A DNA stretch of 27,595 nt from an uncultured Clostridia bacterium. Its GTDB lineage: Bacteria; Bacillota; Clostridia; Oscillospirales; Acutalibacteraceae. The notes under the pieces are model-generated. The model was not told the DNA's origin, did not search any database, and worked only from the letters and a program-made list of their open reading frames with translations. This document shows, piece by piece, positions 24,314 through 27,595 of this stretch (position 1 is the stretch's first letter; each line of letters opens with the position of its first letter). The position numbers were made by a program, and so were the translations under genes. The stretch spans positions 1-27,595 of the forward strand of contig CANQSG010000008.1 of the NCBI GenBank assembly GCA_947626485.1. Direction: 5' to 3'.

Positions 24314-25219
24314 ATGAAATTAGCGACGACGACCGGCGATTTTCAAGCCTATACCTTCGATCAAAAGGACGCGGTCCGAAAGATACACGAGGCGGGCTTC
24401 CGCTATATCGACTATTCCTTCGGCATGGATTACAGAAACGCGTCCGGGATCTTCGGGAAAAACCCGCAGGCACATCTGGACGAGATGAAGCGTCTGGCGC
24501 AGGAGCTCGGGATTTCGTATGTGCAGGCGCACGCGCCGATGGGCGACCCGATCGCAAAAAATCCGAGCCACCGGGATTTTGTCGACGCGACAAATCGGTG
24601 TATTGCGGCCTGCGGGGCGCTCGGCATTCAAAATTTAGTCGTCCATTCGGGCTATGAGAAGGGAATTTCCGTCGAGGAAAATTTCGCGCGGAATAAAGAA
24701 TTTTATGAGGAGCTCTTCCCGACGGCGGAGAAATACGGGGTCAATATCCTCACGGAAAACTTCAATAAAATGTGGGATCCGCAGACCTACTGGATCGACA
24801 ACGCCGAGGATATGCGGGCGTTTCTGGATTATGTCAACCACCCGCTGTTTCACTGCTGCTGGGACACGGGGCACGCGAACCTGCAGGAAATGCCCCAGCA
24901 CGAGGAAATTAAACGCATCGGCAAGGACGTGTACGCCCTGCACGTGCAGGACAATCCTGGCAACGGGGATTATCACATGGCGCCCTTCTTCGGCTCCTCG
25001 AATCTGGATTCCATTTTAAACGGCCTGCTCGAAATCGGCTATCACGGCTATTTCACCTTCGAAGCGGACGCGATGCTCTGCCCCGTTTACAGAAAAAGGC
25101 CGTACGAGAAGGACAAAAGACTCCTGCTGCCGCCGATGGAGATCAAGGAAAAAGCCGAACGCCTGCTCTACGATATCGGAAAGCATATTTTGACCGCCTA
25201 TCAGTGCTTTGAGGATTGA
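24314..25219 (+). CDS. Sugar isomerase/epimerase of the xylose isomerase-like TIM-barrel family
   Basis: Encodes 301 residues from ATG 24314, preceded by GGAG; a TTG at 24299 is less likely. The protein matches the AP-endonuclease-2/xylose isomerase-like barrel superfamily. Four metal ligands can be placed: E148 (ILTENF), D184 (CCWDTGHANL), H210 (HVQDN) and E250 (YFTFEAD). Their order and spacing closely follow those of D-tagatose 3-epimerase/D-psicose 3-epimerase enzymes. H187 after D184 is also conserved in this family. Cytoplasmic. It begins 25 nt after the GH89 stop and is the last gene before a terminator, so it likely acts on a sugar released from the imported glycan. The exact substrate is not predictable; hydroxypyruvate isomerase-like or inosose-type activities remain possible. 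Confidence 0.88.
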   Translation: MKLATTTGDFQAYTFDQKDAVRKIHEAGFRYIDYSFGMDYRNASGIFGKNPQAHLDEMKRLAQELGISYVQAHAPMGDPIAKNPSHRDFVDATNRCIAACGALGIQNLVVHSGYEKGISVEENFARNKEFYEELFPTAEKYGVNILTENFNKMWDPQTYWIDNAEDMRAFLDYVNHPLFHCCWDTGHANLQEMPQHEEIKRIGKDVYALHVQDNPGNGDYHMAPFFGSSNLDSILNGLLEIGYHGYFTFEADAMLCPVYRKRPYEKDKRLLLPPMEIKEKAERLLYDIGKHILTAYQCFED

Positions 25220-25252
25220 GCCGATTTCGCCTTCCCGCGCCCTATCCATTGC

Positions 25253-25295
25253 AAAAATCCGACGTGCTCCGCAAAAAGAGCGCGCCGGATTTTTT
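25253..25295 (+). terminator. Rho-independent terminator ending the sugar gene train
   Basis: AAAAATCCGACGTGCTC (25253-25269) pairs with GAGCGCGCCGGATTTTT (25278-25294) across an 8-nt loop, with one mismatch and one wobble. The stem ends in a T-run (to 25295). It lies 33 nt after the isomerase stop. Confidence 0.8.
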
Positions 25296-25318
25296 GTTTG
25301 CGCAGGTATTGCAGACAT

Positions 25319-25398
25319 AGGCAGAAAATGCAAGAGAAAACGCCTTCTTTGCGCAAAACAAAAATTTTCACAGGCAATTTTCACAAAACAGGCAGAAA
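25319..25398 (+). repeat. Short direct repeats upstream of the glycyl radical enzyme promoter
   Basis: AATTTTCACA occurs at 25363-25372 and 25376-25385, a 13-bp period, ending 18 bp before the -35 box. AGGCAGAAA occurs at 25319-25327 and 25390-25398. Tandem sites at this distance from a -35 are typical for activator binding; the regulator is unknown. Confidence 0.5.
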
Positions 25399-25403
25399 TC
25401 GTA

Positions 25404-25432
25404 TTGCCGCGCGCCCCCTTTGGCATTATCAT
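25404..25432 (+). promoter_or_regulatory. Promoter of the glycyl radical enzyme gene
   Basis: A -35 TTGCCG (25404-25409) and a -10 TATCAT (25427-25432) are 17 bp apart, giving a start near 25439 and a leader of about 60 nt. It follows the terminator, so this gene forms a separate unit from the sugar locus. Confidence 0.72.
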
Positions 25433-25498
25433 GAGCGCAGTGCACCGCAAAAAAGCGGAGAATGCCGAACGAAACCGAACCGAAAAGGGGAAATCAAG

Positions 25499-27595
25499 AT
25501 GGATAAACGGATTGTAGAACTCGCGGAATGGACGCTTTCGCACGACCTGTTTCCGCAGCCCGTCCTGCCGGAATGCGACCCGGACGACGAGACGCTGCCC
25601 GTGGCGGTGCGCAACGCGAAGCGCTTCGGCGAATACCTCGACGCCCAGCCCGTCGTCATCGGCGAGGGCGCGCGCTTCGTCGGGATGATGCACTTTTCCT
25701 GGAACGAAACCTTCCCCGGAGAATTGCACGGCCGCTGCGGCTGGGGGACGAACTGGGGGGAGAAATACTACTGCAAGCCGATCGAAAACCTCGTGACGGC
25801 GGACTGGGAACACGCGACCGCCAATTTCGGCGCGGTCATCGCGAACGGGCTGGAGGATTCGCTCCGGCGAATTCAGGTCTCGCGCGACGTCCACGCCGGC
25901 GACACACAGCGGCTTTATTATCTGCTGGGGCTCGAGATGTCGCTTAACGCCGTTCTGCGGTGGGCGGAGCGCCACGCGGCCGCCTGCGAGAAACAGGCGG
26001 AGGAAACGGCAGACGATGCGCGCCGCGCCGAGCTTTGCGAGATGGCGGAAATCCTGCGCCGGGTGCCGCGCCACCCCGCTCGCACCTTCCGTGAGGCGGT
26101 GCAATGCCTCTACCTGATGTACGATTTCCTCGTCGACAGCATCGGCCTGCCCGACCGGTATCTGCGCCCCTATTACGAGCGCGACCTCGCCGAAGGGCGG
26201 CTGACGCGGGAGGAAGCGGGAAACTATCTCGGCGAGCTGTTCTGCAAGCTGAGCGCCCACACCCCGTTTCACAGCGGCAACGCCGACAAGGGCGGGGAAA
26301 GCCATTTTGCCATCGGCGGCTACCTGCCGGATCACACCGACGGCTTCTGCGACCTTTCGTTGCTGATCCTCGATTCCATGATGCAGCTGCCCCTCGTGCG
26401 CCCGCAGGTCACGCTGCGCTGGACGCCCGAAACGCCGCGCGAGGTGCTTTTTCATGCGCTGGACTGCGAGCGGCACGACAAGGGCAAGCGCATCGCCTTC
26501 TGCAACGACGTCCCGCGCATCCGCGCCTACATGGAGCTGTGCGACATGTCCTTCGAGGAGGCCTGCACCTTCGTCGTCGTGGGCTGCAACGAACCGGCGT
26601 TTGAGGGCTCTGTCGACCTGACCGGCTGCGCTGTGAACGTCGGCCGCTCGATCGAGGACGTCTTTGCCGCGGGCGAAAAACGGGCGCTCGACGCCGCGAC
26701 CTTCGACGAGTTTTACGCGGTCTACGAGGAGGCGCTGCGCGCAAACGTCGACCGCATCATCGAGCTCTCGAACCTGCTCAACACGGTGCACGATTCCGTC
26801 GTCGACGTCGTCAGCTCGCCCCTCATCGACGGCTGCATCGAGCGCGGCAGGAGCGCGAAGCACGGCGGCGCCGACAAGGCGACCTTCAACCTCTCGCTCT
26901 GCGGCTACGTCACCGTGATCGACTCGCTTGCCGTCATCAAACAATTTGTCTTCGACGAGAAAAAATTCACGCTGCGGCAGCTCGCCGCCATGCTCCGCGC
27001 CGACTGGAACGGGTATGAAGCCGAGCGCGCCGAGATCCGCAAGCGCGCCCACTTCTTCGGCAACGACACGCCCGACACCCACGAGATCGTCCGCCGGTTG
27101 AACAACTCCTTGAAGGAGCTCGCCCTGACCCGACGCGGCCTGTTCGGCTCCCGCATTCTGTTCGGCAGCCACACGGGCTATCAGCCGCACAACGTCTGGT
27201 TCGGGGAGCGCACCGGCGCGACGCCCGACGGCCGCAAGGCGGGCGACGCCTTTGTCATCGGCCTCAGCCAGTTTAACGGCAGGGATCGCGAGGGGCTGAC
27301 CGCGCTGCTTCATTCGCTGTCCGTCGCCTACGAAAACGGCGCCCTCTGCGGCTCGGTCGTCACGAACGTCCTGTTCGACGAGGCGCTCATCGACAACGAC
27401 GAGAATTTCGAAAAGACCGTCCGCCTGATCGAAAGCTATTTCCGCAGCGGTGGCGCGATGCTCCAGCTCAACCACGTCTCGCGCGCCGAGCTGCTCGACG
27501 CCCGCAAAAACCCGGAACAATACAGCAGCCTGCGCGTGCGCGTCAGCGGCTTCTCCGCCTACTTCACCCGCCTCGCCGAAGAAATGCAAAACGAA
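25499..27595 (+). CDS. Glycyl radical enzyme (PFL-like), uncharacterised subtype, 3' end cut off
   Basis: An open frame of 699 codons runs from ATG 25499 to the window end without a stop. The thiyl-radical cysteine is C363 in VVGCNEPAF, with E365 as the usual acidic partner of GCxE-type dehydratases and lyases. The radical glycine is G684 in RVRVSGFSAYF, close to the C-terminus as expected, so only about 10-20 residues are missing. A conserved KGGESHFAIGGY segment (E267, H269) and RPQVTLRW strand also fit the family. At ~715 residues it is shorter than most family members (about 760-850). GCNE differs from the common GCVE of glycerol, diol, choline and hydroxyproline enzymes, and from the CC pair of pyruvate formate-lyase, so the reaction cannot be assigned. 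A radical-SAM activase is expected nearby downstream. Ribosome binding site AGGGGAAA. Confidence 0.88.
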   Translation, partial: MDKRIVELAEWTLSHDLFPQPVLPECDPDDETLPVAVRNAKRFGEYLDAQPVVIGEGARFVGMMHFSWNETFPGELHGRCGWGTNWGEKYYCKPIENLVTADWEHATANFGAVIANGLEDSLRRIQVSRDVHAGDTQRLYYLLGLEMSLNAVLRWAERHAAACEKQAEETADDARRAELCEMAEILRRVPRHPARTFREAVQCLYLMYDFLVDSIGLPDRYLRPYYERDLAEGRLTREEAGNYLGELFCKLSAHTPFHSGNADKGGESHFAIGGYLPDHTDGFCDLSLLILDSMMQLPLVRPQVTLRWTPETPREVLFHALDCERHDKGKRIAFCNDVPRIRAYMELCDMSFEEACTFVVVGCNEPAFEGSVDLTGCAVNVGRSIEDVFAAGEKRALDAATFDEFYAVYEEALRANVDRIIELSNLLNTVHDSVVDVVSSPLIDGCIERGRSAKHGGADKATFNLSLCGYVTVIDSLAVIKQFVFDEKKFTLRQLAAMLRADWNGYEAERAEIRKRAHFFGNDTPDTHEIVRRLNNSLKELALTRRGLFGSRILFGSHTGYQPHNVWFGERTGATPDGRKAGDAFVIGLSQFNGRDREGLTALLHSLSVAYENGALCGSVVTNVLFDEALIDNDENFEKTVRLIESYFRSGGAMLQLNHVSRAELLDARKNPEQYSSLRVRVSGFSAYFTRLAEEMQNE

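Noticed and set aside
25016..27589. 857-codon minus-strand open frame
   Set aside because: It covers the glycyl radical enzyme and the end of the isomerase in antisense. The plus-strand frame has the radical motifs, a promoter and a ribosome binding site; the minus frame has none.
1..27595. CRISPR arrays, insertion sequences, tRNA or rRNA genes
   Set aside because: No regularly spaced repeats, transposase genes, paired terminal inverted repeats or tRNA/rRNA-like sequences were seen when reading the window.

Overview
This window looks like a chromosomal carbohydrate-utilisation locus from an anaerobic Bacillota species, most likely a gut clostridium of the Oscillospirales/Ruminococcaceae type. 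The reasons are strong AGGAGG-type ribosome binding sites, Gram-positive lipoproteins, a type I dockerin, GLUG and InlB-type repeat surface proteins, CUT1 sugar importers without a local ATPase, and a glycyl radical enzyme, which implies anaerobic life. The lineage is inferred from style only.

Layout. Positions 2-175 hold the tail of an unrecognised protein. A 79-residue coiled-coil protein follows at 263-502 with a clear promoter and terminators. A minus-strand AraC-family regulator (675-1523) is divergent from a long plus-strand gene train running from 1834 to 25219. The train encodes, in order: a secreted GLUG-dockerin protein; a 969-residue solute-binding protein with two N-terminal carbohydrate-binding-like domains; two permeases; an NHL-TPR-Yip1 membrane protein; a DUF5696 lipoprotein; two more permeases; a second solute-binding lipoprotein; a 1349-residue modular surface protein with a GLUG head, four beta-sandwich modules, three InlB repeats and a C-terminal membrane anchor; a GH16 lipoprotein; a cytoplasmic GH89 alpha-N-acetylglucosaminidase; and a sugar isomerase/epimerase. 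After a terminator, an independent promoter drives a glycyl radical enzyme (25499 to the window end) that lacks only its last few codons.

How the genes may work together (inference). The GLUG/CBM-like proteins and the GH16 enzyme act outside the cell to bind and cut a glycan. The two CUT1 importers, around the Yip1/DUF5696 pair, take up fragments, powered by an MsmK/UgpC-type ATPase encoded elsewhere. GH89 removes alpha-linked GlcNAc inside the cell and the epimerase processes a released sugar. The GH16 plus GH89 pair suggests host mucin-type glycans carrying terminal alpha-GlcNAc (for example GlcNAc-alpha-1,4-Gal), but the substrate is not proven by the sequence. The central block of two importers around an NHL-Yip1 protein and a DUF5696 lipoprotein is the best candidate here for a poorly described system.
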